From the NCBI GenBank assembly GCA_000752675.2, contig LM994626.1, positions 137,004 through 201,003 of the forward strand: DNA of 64,000 nt, written 5' to 3'. The DNA is from a bacterium OL-1. Lineage in GTDB: Bacteria; Actinomycetota; Coriobacteriia; Coriobacteriales; Atopobiaceae. The notes beneath the pieces are model-generated. The model did no database searches. It was not told the DNA's origin and saw only the letters and a list, made by a program, of their open reading frames with translations. The position numbers and the translations under genes were made by a program. Of this stretch, positions 42,851 to 52,004 are shown piece after piece. How positions within the stretch are numbered: position 1 is the stretch's first letter; every line of letters begins with the position of its first letter.

Positions 42851-45027
42851 GAAAGATTTGGCGCATCTTCTGCCTTGACGTGAAGCACGCAACCAAGAAC
42901 ATCATCTCGCTCATCGTGTGCGTGGGCCTCGTGGTCATTCCGTCGCTCTACGCATGGTTCAACATTGCGGGAAGCTGGGACCCCTACGGCAACACCGGCA
43001 ACCTCAAGGTGGCCGTTGCCAACAGCGACGAGGGCTACCAAAGCGACACCATCCCCGTAAAGATCAACCTTGGCGAACGCGTGGCCTCGAATCTCTCGCA
43101 GAAGAAAACCATCGGCTACGTGGTCACAACCGAGGACGATGCCGTCGAGGGCGTGCGTAGCGGCAAGTACTACGCGGCCATCGTGATTCCCGAGGACTTC
43201 ACCAAAGATATGCTCACGGTCTTCTCGGATGACATCCAGCAGGCGGCCATCGTCTACTACAGCAACCAGAAGGAGAACGCCATCGCGCCCATCGTGACCG
43301 ACAAGGCCGCGACCTCTGTGAAGAACAGCATCCAGACCGACTTTGCGCAGAGCCTGGGCGAGATGGGCGCAGGCGCCCTCTCTGAGATCTCCGGCTACGT
43401 GAGCGACGATCAGCTCATGGAAATCAGCCAGAACCTGGACAACGCCATCTCGCAGGCATCGACCGACCTGCGCACCGTCTCGTCGCACATGGGCGTCTAC
43501 TCGAGTCTGCTCTCATCGGCGGGCTCCATCATAGACTCCTCCTCAACCCTGCTCTCGGGGACCGACTCCTCGACCCAGGACGTGCGCAACGCGCTGGCGG
43601 AATCTGCCCAGGGCGTGCGCAAGGTGGGCGACTCCGTGGACACGGCGTCTGCCGCCATAGACGAGGCGCTCTCCACCAGCAAGGAGAGCTTTGACTCGGT
43701 CTCTGACGCGGTGGACACCGCCTTCGACACCGCGCAGACCGACGCCTCAGACGGCGCGGCAAAGCTCCGCGACATCGCGACGCGCATCGATGCGCACGCC
43801 GATGCCTACCAGGAGCTCGACAACAGCCTCAAGTCGCTCCAGGAGCTACTCCCCGAGGACATGAAATCGCTCCTCGACCCCACGATCTCGCGCGTGGAGG
43901 GCGTCATCTCCACGCAGCGCGCGATGGCCGAGCGCCTGCGCACCTCGGCGACAAACCTCGAGAACGGCGTTGCCGACGCCAAGCAGGACCACGAGGACGT
44001 GGAGGCACTCATCGAGCAGGACGCGCAGCAGATCGAGGACGCGCGTGGCAGCTTTGACTCCGACCTGCGAACGCAGCTCTCGGACCTTGCCAGCTCCATC
44101 GACTCCGCCTCCACGGCGGCGAACACCGTCTCGATCAAGCTCGAGGGTACCGTGAGCGATGTGAGCGAGGCGGCCTCTCTCACCTCCGGCAATCTCGCGG
44201 ACATGAAGAGCCTGCTCGACTCTTCCGCCGAGCAGGTCAACGGCATGGCCGATGACCTCGACGACCTCTCCGCGCGCCTCACCGCGGCGCTCGAGTCCGG
44301 CGACGCCCAGCAGGTGCGCCAGATCCTCTCGGCAAACCCCACCGACCTTGCAACGTTCCTCTCGCAGCCCGTGGGCCTCGACCGCGTTGCCGTCTACCCC
44401 ATTGCCAACACCGGCTCGGCCATGGCGGGCTTCTACACCACGCTTGCGCTTTGGGTGGGCGCCGTCGTCCTTGTCGCCATGTGCAAGGCGCAGGTCTCGG
44501 ACGCCGAACTTGCCGAGGCAAACGCCCGCCCGCGCCACGGCTACCTGGGGAGGCTTCTCCTCTTTGACCTGCTGGGCATTCTCCAGGCTCTGCTTGTCTC
44601 GTTTGGAGACCTCTTCTACCTGGGCGTGCAGTGCGCTGACATGGTGGTGTTTGTGCTCACGTGCTGCCTCATGTCGGTGGTCTTCGTGAACATCATGTAC
44701 GCGTTCACGGTATCGTTTGGCGACGTGGGCAAGGCCATCTGCGTGTTCCTGCTGGTGATCCAGGTTGCGGGCTCCGGCGGCACCTTCCCGGTGGAGATGC
44801 TGCCCAAGGCATTCCAGACCTTCTACCCCACGCTCCCCTTTGTGCACGGGATTGCCGCCCTGCACGAGTGCATCGGTGGGTTCTATGGCTTCACCTGGGC
44901 AATCGAGATGTCGATCCTGGGCATCTACGTGGTGCTCTCTCTTATCCTGGGACTGCTGCTGCGCAAGCCGGTCGTGCGTCTCAACAACTGGATCAACGAG
45001 AAGCTCGAGTCCACAAAGATCATGTAG
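42847..45027 (+). CDS. YhgE/Pip-family membrane protein (second paralogue)
   Basis: 726 residues. The same layout: N-terminal helix with VVIPSLYAWFNIAGSWDPYG, a Ser/Asp/Ala-rich coiled extracellular region (about 190-500), then six hydrophobic segments including AVVLVAMCKAQV, a FYLGVQCADMVV segment and PVEMLPKAFQTFYP. It lacks the charged tail of the first paralogue. The pair is co-transcribed, divergent from a TetR regulator, so they may work as a heteromeric complex (inference). Confidence 0.88.
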   Translation: MRKIWRIFCLDVKHATKNIISLIVCVGLVVIPSLYAWFNIAGSWDPYGNTGNLKVAVANSDEGYQSDTIPVKINLGERVASNLSQKKTIGYVVTTEDDAVEGVRSGKYYAAIVIPEDFTKDMLTVFSDDIQQAAIVYYSNQKENAIAPIVTDKAATSVKNSIQTDFAQSLGEMGAGALSEISGYVSDDQLMEISQNLDNAISQASTDLRTVSSHMGVYSSLLSSAGSIIDSSSTLLSGTDSSTQDVRNALAESAQGVRKVGDSVDTASAAIDEALSTSKESFDSVSDAVDTAFDTAQTDASDGAAKLRDIATRIDAHADAYQELDNSLKSLQELLPEDMKSLLDPTISRVEGVISTQRAMAERLRTSATNLENGVADAKQDHEDVEALIEQDAQQIEDARGSFDSDLRTQLSDLASSIDSASTAANTVSIKLEGTVSDVSEAASLTSGNLADMKSLLDSSAEQVNGMADDLDDLSARLTAALESGDAQQVRQILSANPTDLATFLSQPVGLDRVAVYPIANTGSAMAGFYTTLALWVGAVVLVAMCKAQVSDAELAEANARPRHGYLGRLLLFDLLGILQALLVSFGDLFYLGVQCADMVVFVLTCCLMSVVFVNIMYAFTVSFGDVGKAICVFLLVIQVAGSGGTFPVEMLPKAFQTFYPTLPFVHGIAALHECIGGFYGFTWAIEMSILGIYVVLSLILGLLLRKPVVRLNNWINEKLESTKIM

Positions 45028-45068
45028 GCAACGGCCGCGGCCGCGTGGCACGCGACGGACGGCTGCGT

Positions 45069-45074
45069 CTATAC
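45069..45074 (+). promoter_or_regulatory. Probable -10 box of gltX
   Basis: TATACT about 10 bp before the likely transcript start and 48 bp before the TTG start codon. No good -35 was seen at the normal spacing. Confidence 0.4.
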
Positions 45075-45121
45075 TGGGACGCTGAATGCACGGCAGCAAG
45101 AGACTAACGAGAGGCACCACC

Positions 45122-46615
45122 TTGGCAGAAGACAGACACGTGCGCGTGCGCTTTGCGCCCTCCCCCACCGGCAAGCTCCACGTGGGCGGCGCTCGCACCG
45201 CAATCTACAACTGGGCATTTGCCCGCGCGAACCACGGCACCTTCATCCTGCGCATCGATGACACTGACCCAACCCGCTCGACCGAGGAGAACACTCAGAT
45301 CATCCTGCGCGCCATGCGCTGGCTGGGACTCGACTGGGACGAGGGCCCCGAGGTGGGCGGCGACTACGGCCCCTACCGCCAGACCGACCGCATGCAGCTC
45401 TACCGCGACGCCGCACAGCGCCTGTGGGACGAGGGCAAGGCGTATCCGTGCTTCTGCACGCCCGAGAAGCTCGCGGCCGACAAGGCCGCCGCAGAGGCGC
45501 GCCACGACCCCTTCCAGGGCTACCAGCGCACCTGCCGCGACCTTGACCCCGCCGAGGCCAAGCGCCGCATCGACGCGGGCGAGCCCTACACCCTGCGCAT
45601 CAAGGTCCCTCTCGACCGCGGCGACGTGGTAGTGCACGACGCGGTCCACGGTGACGTGACCTTCAACGCCCGCGAGCTGGACGACTTCATCATCTTCCGC
45701 TCCGATGGCACCCCCACCTACAACTTTGCCACCGTGGTGGACGACGCCATGATGGGCATCACGCACGTCATCCGTGGCGACGACCACCTCTCCAACACGC
45801 CGCGCCAGATCATGGTCTACGAGGCCCTGGGTGCACCCGTGCCCACCTTCGCGCACATCTCGATGATTCTGGGGCCAGACGGCAAGAAGCTCTCCAAGCG
45901 CCACGGCGCGACCTCGGTCGAGGAGTACCGCGACGCCGGCTACCTCTCCGACGCTTTCGTGAACTACCTGGCGCTTCTCGGCTGGTCGCTCGACGGCGAG
46001 ACCACCATCGTGCCGCGCGACGTGCTGGCACGCGAGTTCTCGCTCGACCACGTCTCGAAGAACCCCTCGACGTTTGACCCCAAGAAGCTCGATGCCATCA
46101 ACCAGGCCTACTACCTGGCCATGAGCGACCACGAGTTCTCCGAGCGCGTGCTTGTGCCGGAGCTTCGCGCCGCGGGTCTCGAGGCTGCCGAGGGCGACCT
46201 GGCGCACGATGACGCCTGGTACGACCTGCTCTCCTCCATCTTGAAGCCCCGCACCGTGGTGGCGCCAGACGTGGTAGAGAAGGCTCGCTTCCTCTACCAG
46301 GGCAACGAGGTCGAGCTGGACGAGAAGTCCGTCGAGAAGAACCTGGCCAAGGCCGGCGCTCGCGGCTTTGTGACCGCTGCGACCGAGGCGCTCGAGGCGC
46401 TTGACAGTGCCGCGTGGCACGCCGACGCCATCAACGCCGCGCTCGAGGCACTGCCGGAGAAGCTTGGTGCCTCCAAGCGCAAGTTCTTTGGGGCCGTACG
46501 CGTAGCCGCCTGTGGCAACCAGGTCTCGCCTCCGCTAGGCGAGTCGCTCGAGCTTCTCGGGCGTGACTGCACGCTCGCGCGACTCAGGCGCGCGGAGGGT
46601 ATCGCAGCAGAGTAG
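45122..46615 (+). CDS. gltX: Glutamyl-tRNA synthetase
   Basis: 497 residues from a TTG at 45122, with GAGAGG ahead; an in-frame ATG at 45086 lies too close to the -10 box and has a poor ribosome-binding site. HIGH-type motif PSPTGKLHVGGARTA, the DTDPTRSTEEN segment, and the KMSKS-type loop KKLSKRHGA are intact. Charges tRNA-Glu (a CUC-anticodon copy is at 48605). No GlnRS gene is seen here, so mischarging plus GatCAB for tRNA-Gln is possible. Confidence 0.96.
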   Translation: MAEDRHVRVRFAPSPTGKLHVGGARTAIYNWAFARANHGTFILRIDDTDPTRSTEENTQIILRAMRWLGLDWDEGPEVGGDYGPYRQTDRMQLYRDAAQRLWDEGKAYPCFCTPEKLAADKAAAEARHDPFQGYQRTCRDLDPAEAKRRIDAGEPYTLRIKVPLDRGDVVVHDAVHGDVTFNARELDDFIIFRSDGTPTYNFATVVDDAMMGITHVIRGDDHLSNTPRQIMVYEALGAPVPTFAHISMILGPDGKKLSKRHGATSVEEYRDAGYLSDAFVNYLALLGWSLDGETTIVPRDVLAREFSLDHVSKNPSTFDPKKLDAINQAYYLAMSDHEFSERVLVPELRAAGLEAAEGDLAHDDAWYDLLSSILKPRTVVAPDVVEKARFLYQGNEVELDEKSVEKNLAKAGARGFVTAATEALEALDSAAWHADAINAALEALPEKLGASKRKFFGAVRVAACGNQVSPPLGESLELLGRDCTLARLRRAEGIAAE

Positions 46616-46622
46616 GACCGGT

Positions 46623-46660
46623 GCGCCCGGAGCGGTCACTCGCCCCGGGCGCGCTCTTAT
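46623..46660 (+). terminator. gltX terminator
   Basis: GCGCCCGG/CCGGGCGC (46623-46630 with 46645-46652) with a 14-nt loop, followed by GCTCTTAT. Moderate T content. Confidence 0.55.
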
Positions 46661-46720
46661 CGGCGCCGCTGCCGGCGGCAATGCGTGGACAAGAATGGGT
46701 TCGAGGCGAGAGGAGCGACG

Positions 46721-48313
46721 ATGGTCACGATGTCAGCGTTCGAGGTGCTTGGCCCCATCATGGTGGGTCCGTCCTCCTCACACACCGCAGGCGCGCTGAG
46801 AATTGCACTGGTAGCGCGCTCGCTTGCGCCCGCACCCATCTGCCACGTGGACTTTGTCCTGTACAACTCGTTCTCGCGCACGCACCTGGGCCACGGGACA
46901 GACCGCGCGCTTGTCGCTGGCATTCTGGGGCTTGGACCGGCAGACATCCGCGTGAGGCGCTCCTTCGAGCTGGCTCGGGAGGCCGGCCTCGGCTTTACCA
47001 TCACCGAAGGGGGCCGTGACGAGGGGCTTCACCCCAACACTGTCGAGATTCGCATGGAGTGCGAGGGCGGGTCTTCCATCTCGGTCACCGGCGAGTCGCT
47101 TGGCGGCGGGCGCGTACGCGTAAGCAGCATCGATGGCGTTCGCGTGAGCATCGCCGGCGACATGCCCACCATCTTCGTTGAGCACCGCGACCTGCCCGGC
47201 GTGCTTGCGGCGCTCACGCGGACGCTCTCGACGGCCAACGTGAACATAGCCACCATGAGCACCTTCCGGGAGGAGCGCGGCGGCAAGGCGTACACGGTCT
47301 TCGAGGTAGATGAGCCCGTGGGGGCACGCCTCCTCGAGCTTCTCGGCGCAACCGACCATGTTGAGTTTGCTACGCAGGTAAACGTTCCCGGCGCGGCCGG
47401 CGCAAGCGCACCCGTGGAGTCAGGTCTTTCGTTTGCAAGCGGGTCGCAGCTGCTTGCCGCCTGCGGCGCACGACAGCTCTCGATTGGCGAGCTCATGCGT
47501 GCGCGCGAGGTGGAGCTGGCTGGCGATGCGGCCGACCTCTCCCCCGACGCCGCAATGGCCCGCGTGCTTGAGGTCATGCGCAGTGAGACGACCGAGGCCA
47601 TCACGCGACCCAAGGTCTCGCTGGGAGGGCTTCTCGGCAGGCAGGCAGCAGACGTTGCGTCATGCGGCGAGGGCGGCCTTGCGGGTGCGCTTCTGGGAAC
47701 CACGCTCACGCGGGCGACGGCATTCGCCATGGCAACGCTTGAGCGCTCTGCCACGATGGGCGTCATCGTGGCCGCCCCCACGGCAGGGAGCGCCGGCGTG
47801 GTGCCCGGAGCGCTTCTCGCCTGCGCGGAGTCCACGGGCGCAGAGGATGCCGCCATCAGGCGCGCGCTGTGGAACGCGGCAGCCGTGGGGGCGCTTGTCT
47901 CCACCAACGCAACGGTCGCGGGCGCCGAGGGCGGCTGTCAGGCCGAGGTTGGCACGGCTTCCGCCATGGCTGCGAGCGCCCTGGTGGAGCTTCTCGGCGG
48001 CACGCCCGCGCAGTGCCTGGATGCGGCCTCGCTCGCGATTGCGAACACGCTCGGGCTGGTCTGCGACCCTGTGGGCGGCATGGTGGAGTTCCCCTGCCAG
48101 GCGAGAAACGCTATGGGCGTGGCGTGCGCGATGAGCTCGGCGCAGCTGGCGCTCTCTGGCGTGGGCTGCCCCATTCCCTTTGACGAGGTCGTGGACGCGA
48201 TGGCAGCCGTTGGGGCGGCGCTTCCGGCGACGCTGCGCGAGACAGCAGAGGGTGGGCTTGCTGCCACTCCCACAGCGCGTGGAGGATGCGCAAGCTGCGG
48301 CGCGTGCGCGTAG
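46721..48313 (+). CDS. sdaA: L-serine ammonia-lyase, fused beta-alpha, iron-sulfur dependent
   Basis: 530 residues from the ATG at 46721 (GAGAGGAG ahead). The beta part (about 1-225) begins VLGPIMVGPSSSHTAG and contains an ACT domain (DLPGVLAALTRTLSTANVNIA). The alpha part has the 4Fe-4S cysteines: AGAEGGCQAEVGTASAM, CDPVGGMVEFPC and the tail GCASCGAC. It deaminates L-serine to pyruvate and ammonia. Separate alpha and beta subunits are common in Firmicutes; the fused form is the usual single-chain type. Confidence 0.94.
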   Translation: MVTMSAFEVLGPIMVGPSSSHTAGALRIALVARSLAPAPICHVDFVLYNSFSRTHLGHGTDRALVAGILGLGPADIRVRRSFELAREAGLGFTITEGGRDEGLHPNTVEIRMECEGGSSISVTGESLGGGRVRVSSIDGVRVSIAGDMPTIFVEHRDLPGVLAALTRTLSTANVNIATMSTFREERGGKAYTVFEVDEPVGARLLELLGATDHVEFATQVNVPGAAGASAPVESGLSFASGSQLLAACGARQLSIGELMRAREVELAGDAADLSPDAAMARVLEVMRSETTEAITRPKVSLGGLLGRQAADVASCGEGGLAGALLGTTLTRATAFAMATLERSATMGVIVAAPTAGSAGVVPGALLACAESTGAEDAAIRRALWNAAAVGALVSTNATVAGAEGGCQAEVGTASAMAASALVELLGGTPAQCLDAASLAIANTLGLVCDPVGGMVEFPCQARNAMGVACAMSSAQLALSGVGCPIPFDEVVDAMAAVGAALPATLRETAEGGLAATPTARGGCASCGACA

Positions 48314-48373
48314 AGGTTGCGGCGGCGCCGGCCGCTGTAGCGGTGCCGGAAGCCCGTGGTGCTCGGAGGAAAA

Positions 48374-48495
48374 TTTGCGCAGCAATCCCGTACGAAACCG
48401 GTGGTTCGGCGTCATTTTGACGCCAAGAGGCACGTTTTGGCAGCAATTGCGTACAAAGTCGCTGCTCGGGCGCCATTTTCTCGCCCAAGCGCGCA
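48374..48495. repeat. Two tandem 61-nt hairpin-bearing repeats
   Basis: Unit A (48374-48434) and unit B (48435-48495) share GCAGCAAT, CGTAC and a hairpin around CATTTT: GGCGTCA-TTT-TGACGCC in A, GGGCG...CGCCC in B. A third, broken start (TTTTTGCAG) follows. Unexplained intergenic repeat between sdaA and the tRNA genes (the rest of 48314-48604 holds nothing recognisable). Confidence 0.6.
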
Positions 48496-48604
48496 TTTTT
48501 GCAGGAAGCGTCTCCAGGGCTGCGCCTCAGGCGCCAGCGACGACCCCCCCGAGCCTCTACACACGAAAACAGGCCACCGGCATAGCCGATGACCTGTGAC
48601 CTTT

Positions 48605-48681
48605 TGGTAGCCCGTAGCAGATTCGAACTGCTGATCTCCGCCTTGAGAGGGCGGCGTCCTAGGCCGCTAGACGAACGGGCC
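48605..48681 (-). tRNA. tRNA-Glu (CUC anticodon)
   Basis: 77 nt including the encoded 3' CCA. Acceptor GGCCCGT pairs with ACGGGCT, the anticodon loop is CTCTCAA in the stem CCGCC/GGCGG, and the T-loop has TTCGAAT. It lies 21 bp downstream of tRNA-Gln on the same strand. Confidence 0.95.
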
Positions 48682-48702
48682 ATATTCGGTTGTCGGGGAC
48701 AG

Positions 48703-48776
48703 TGGCTGGGATGGAGAGAATCGAACTCCCGTTGACGGAACCAGAATCCGCTGTCCTACCGCTAGACGACATCCCA
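48703..48776 (-). tRNA. tRNA-Gln (CUG anticodon)
   Basis: 74 nt with encoded CCA. Acceptor TGGGATG/CATCCCA, anticodon stem GCGGA/TCCGT around TTCTGGT (anticodon CUG), T-loop TTCGAAT. Co-transcribed with tRNA-Glu. Confidence 0.94.
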
Positions 48777-48809
48777 ATTAATGTCTGTCCTGTCTCAACG
48801 CGAGAAGAT

Positions 48810-48838
48810 ACTTTACGGCATACCCAACGGCTTTGCAA
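48810..48838 (-). promoter_or_regulatory. Promoter of the tRNA-Gln/tRNA-Glu unit
   Basis: On the minus strand TTGCAA, a 17-bp spacer and TAAAGT end 33 bp before tRNA-Gln. Spacing and position fit a sigma-70-type promoter. Confidence 0.55.
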
Positions 48839-48913
48839 GCCTCAATTTGATCTTTTTTCGCGACTCGCAAGATTAATGCGCACCCCAAGCACTTACCTGC
48901 AGAAATGACTGCG

Positions 48914-50311
48914 CTAGCGCTGCTCGCACAGCCAGGCGAGAAGGGCATCTCGGCTGTTCTCGACACGTCCGTAGATCACATCGTCAAGAAGCGCCGAGAG
49001 GGTCTTGCCCACCTCGGGCCCTGGGGCAACGCCCAGCGCGTGCATCACGTCTCCCCCGCCAACCGCCAGGTCGCGCACACGAAACGCCGCCCCGCGCGAA
49101 AGCTCCGCAGAGAGAACCCGCTCGAACGCATCAAGCTCCACCGCGTGCTGCGCGTAGGGCCGAGCCTTTGCGATGGCATCGGCCCGCTGGAGGTCGAGTA
49201 GTTGGTACGCAAGAGTGGGGGCCTCACCGGGCCGCGCCTGGTCAAGCCGCCGCAGGAGCCTCCGCACGCCCGCGGGAGAGGCCGAGAGGTGCCGGTCGTG
49301 ATACCTAACGAGAGCTGCCGCTCGGTCAGCAACCTCGTGCGGCAGAGCCAGCCCGAGGAGCGCATCCTTGCAGAGGATTGCGCCCGCGCGCTGGTGATCG
49401 CGAAAGTGCCCGTGGCCATTCTCATCGACGGATGCGCACATGGGCTTGCCCGCGTCGTGGAGAAGCGCCGCCCATCTGAGCGCCTGCGTGGGGACGCCGC
49501 CGGAAAACGCCTCGACGCCGGCGCACACGCGAGCTGTGTGCTCCAGAAGGTTATAGGCATGGTAGGGGCTTCGCTGGTCAAGGCCCCGCATGGGAATAAG
49601 CGCAGGCACGGCACGGGCGAGCACGTCGAACTCATTATTCAGTGCCCACGAGACGCGTCCGGAGGCAACGATGCCGTCCATCTCCTGGCCCACGCGCTCG
49701 CGCGCAATGCCGTCGAGCTCCGGGGCACATGCTGCGAGCGCCACCTGCGTGCGCGGCTCGACCTCAAATCCCAGCCTGCAAGCAAACCGAACGGCGCGAA
49801 GCACCCGCAGTGCGTCCTCCTCGAAGCGCCGATACGGATCTCCCACCGCGCGCACCACCCCGCGCGCAAGGTCTTCTCGTCCGCCAAAGAGGTCGAGAAG
49901 CCCGCGATCCGGGTGGTAGGCCATGGCATTCACCGTGAAGTCGCGACGGGCCAAGTCTTCTCGCACGTCGCGAACAAAGCGCACTTCGTCTGGGTGGCGA
50001 CGGTCTGAGTAGGTGCCTTCAACCCGATAAGTGGTCACCTCAACAGGCTGCCCATCAATAACGGCAGTCACGGTGCCGTGGGCCGTGCCCGTCTCGTGTA
50101 CTTCTATGCCGGCGGTGCGAAGCACGCGCTCCGTCTCCTGCCAGGGCGCGGAGGTCGTCACATCTACGTCATGCATTGGCGCGCCGAGAAGCGCGTCGCG
50201 CACCCAGCCGCCCACGACCCACGCCTCGAAGCCAGCGTCCTCGAGTGCGTGCAGGACACGCAGGCCATAGTCCGGCACGGGATATGCGGGCGCGTCTCGC
50301 ACGGTCTGCAT
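48914..50311 (-). CDS. cca: CCA tRNA nucleotidyltransferase (class II, HD domain)
   Basis: 465 residues from the ATG at 50311, which GGGAGG precedes by 6 bases; an earlier ATG abuts the ribosome-binding site. The nucleotidyltransferase motif VVGGWVRDALLG and the Asp pair in HDVDVTT, then RRDFTVNAMAY and the neck segment EEDALRVLRAVRFACRL are conserved. A C-terminal HD domain (ALLHDAGKP) follows. The enzyme repairs and adds CCA ends; the two tRNAs next door already encode CCA, so it serves mainly repair for them. Confidence 0.94.
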   Translation of the reverse strand: MQTVRDAPAYPVPDYGLRVLHALEDAGFEAWVVGGWVRDALLGAPMHDVDVTTSAPWQETERVLRTAGIEVHETGTAHGTVTAVIDGQPVEVTTYRVEGTYSDRRHPDEVRFVRDVREDLARRDFTVNAMAYHPDRGLLDLFGGREDLARGVVRAVGDPYRRFEEDALRVLRAVRFACRLGFEVEPRTQVALAACAPELDGIARERVGQEMDGIVASGRVSWALNNEFDVLARAVPALIPMRGLDQRSPYHAYNLLEHTARVCAGVEAFSGGVPTQALRWAALLHDAGKPMCASVDENGHGHFRDHQRAGAILCKDALLGLALPHEVADRAAALVRYHDRHLSASPAGVRRLLRRLDQARPGEAPTLAYQLLDLQRADAIAKARPYAQHAVELDAFERVLSAELSRGAAFRVRDLAVGGGDVMHALGVAPGPEVGKTLSALLDDVIYGRVENSRDALLAWLCEQR

Positions 50312-50399
50312 GCGCATCCTCCCTGCTCTGGGCGTTGGGTTTCTTTTTCACCGAGTATAGCGCGCGTCGGCGAAATGGCCGTTTGCCGTTTGGCCAAGG

Positions 50400-50492
50400 A
50401 ACCTCGCACGTGTTGTTTCTTTTTTATCAATGGCAAGAAAATCCCAGTTGTGCACCAGAGATAATAAAATAAGAAACAACACGTGTGAGGTT
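50400..50492. repeat. 22-bp inverted repeat with 49-nt interior
   Basis: Left arm 50400-50421 (AACCTCGCACGTGTTG...) and right arm 50471-50492 pair at 21 of 22 positions. The interior is AT-rich without an ORF. It lies between the marR stop and the cca start, with no obvious target duplication. Confidence 0.65.
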
Positions 50493-50524
50493 ATGGAGCA
50501 GAGCGACGCACGCACGCCCACCCT

Positions 50525-50983
50525 CTATGCCTTCTCGAGCAGCCGCGCGACCGTGAGCATTGCCTGGTCGAGCTCCCTACGTTCCGTATCGCTTAGGTGC
50601 GAATACAACTCGCGCGCCCGCTTGGAGCCTTCTGCGATGTGCCGATCAACGTACGCGCGACCAGCATCGCTCAACACAACAACGTGGCCTCGCGCATCAG
50701 CGTTGTCCGCCCTCTTCGCGACGTAGCCCATCTGCTCCAGCCGAGAAGTCATTTTCGACACGTGCTGCTTCGAGGTGCGCAGCTCGTTTACCAGCTCATA
50801 CTGGTGCATAGTGCCGCGCATGTACAGCAGTTCCAGCAGCTCCACCTGCGCCTGACCGAGCTCCCCGCGATACGTATCTCGGTACGGCGCCACAATCTTA
50901 CCCTCGAAGGCAACGCGCATGCGGTACGCAGGCGAGAGGCCGGCGTTCGCCACGCCGGCCTCACCAGGTTCACTCTTAGGCAT
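50525..50983 (-). CDS. MarR-family transcriptional regulator
   Basis: 152 residues. Winged-helix DNA-binding domain: ELGQAQVELLELLYMRG, recognition helix in LRTSKQHVSKMTSRLEQMG, and wing with DARGHVVVLSDAG. The start directly abuts the SDR gene stop (TAG-ATG), so both are one operon. A palindrome upstream of the SDR gene (51876-51893) is the likely autoregulatory operator. Confidence 0.9.
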   Translation of the reverse strand: MPKSEPGEAGVANAGLSPAYRMRVAFEGKIVAPYRDTYRGELGQAQVELLELLYMRGTMHQYELVNELRTSKQHVSKMTSRLEQMGYVAKRADNADARGHVVVLSDAGRAYVDRHIAEGSKRARELYSHLSDTERRELDQAMLTVARLLEKA

Positions 50984-51784
50984 CTACCAGGTCCTCGATC
51001 CGGCAGAGCGGAACTGAGCCACAGTGGGGGCGTGCGAGTTCAAGCCACCATCCACGTTGATAACCTGTCCGGTAACGTAGGCGCTCTCGTCAGAGGCAAA
51101 ATACGTGCACGCATGTGCGATGTCCGCGGGGCTTCCGTAGCGATTGACCTCGATGTTGCTCAGGAAGACGTCCTTGAGCTGCTGCGGAACGTGCGCCTCG
51201 TTCTGCGGGGTCACGATAAGCCCCGGTCGCACGCAGTTGCAGCGAATGTTCTCCTTGCCATACTGCAGGGCCACGGAGGAGGTGAGCATGTCCACGCCCG
51301 CCTTGCTGCAGGCGTAGGCAGTAGATCCCAGATCACCCGAGATGGACGCCATGGACCCAATGTTCACAATCGAGCCGCCGCCCGCGGCGCGCATGTATGG
51401 CAGGACCGCCTTGATCGCGTAGAACGGGCCGCGCACGCCAGAGGCGAACATCGCATCCCAGTCCTCGAGCGAGATCTCATCCACGCGGCCGTCCTTGAGC
51501 CCCACGCCCGCGGCGTTGTTCACCAAGACGTCGATGCTGCCATAGTCGCGCGCCGTGTCTGCCATAAGCGCATCCACGGTGGAGAGATCTGTGAGATCCA
51601 TCCTGTGGAAGCTCGCGCTGCCGCCGTCGGCCCCAATCTGGTCCACGACCTCCTGGCCGCGAGCCTCTCGCCTGCCGCACACCACAACGTGCGCGCCCTC
51701 GGCGGCAAACTCACGCGCAATCCCAATGCCAATACCGCTGGTAGAACCCGTGACCACCGCCACCTTGCCCTTAAGCCTGTCCAT
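50984..51784 (-). CDS. Short-chain dehydrogenase/reductase (FabG-like)
   Basis: 266 residues from the ATG at 51784 (GAGGAGGC ahead). Rossmann motif VVTGSTSGIGIGIA, NNAAG, catalytic Ser in NIGSMAS, and YACSK for the Tyr-Lys pair. A C-terminal YVTGQVINVDGG matches classical SDR enzymes. Substrate unknown; a linked MarR regulator suggests response to an aromatic or acyl compound. Confidence 0.9.
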   Translation of the reverse strand: MDRLKGKVAVVTGSTSGIGIGIAREFAAEGAHVVVCGRREARGQEVVDQIGADGGSASFHRMDLTDLSTVDALMADTARDYGSIDVLVNNAAGVGLKDGRVDEISLEDWDAMFASGVRGPFYAIKAVLPYMRAAGGGSIVNIGSMASISGDLGSTAYACSKAGVDMLTSSVALQYGKENIRCNCVRPGLIVTPQNEAHVPQQLKDVFLSNIEVNRYGSPADIAHACTYFASDESAYVTGQVINVDGGLNSHAPTVAQFRSAGSRTW

Positions 51785-51875
51785 GTTGCTGCCTCCTCGT
51801 TGCTGGTCTCTCGACTTTGGCGCCGACGCGCGGTCAACGCCGTCCTTCGTTGGTGCAAGGATACCCACGCAAAAA

Positions 51876-51893
51876 AGTCATATACATATGACT
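51876..51893. promoter_or_regulatory. Candidate MarR operator
   Basis: Perfect palindrome AGTCATAT-AC-ATATGACT, 92 bp upstream of the SDR-marR operon start and also upstream of the divergent pepC gene. Confidence 0.6.
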
Positions 51894-52004
51894 AATAGCT
51901 GTCGAGAATGGCTCCACACGGGGTACCAATTTCAAGTACGCACACGCGCGTGATATGCTTCGATGCGGATTACGTCGCGCAAACACAAGTCACTAGGAGG
52001 AACA

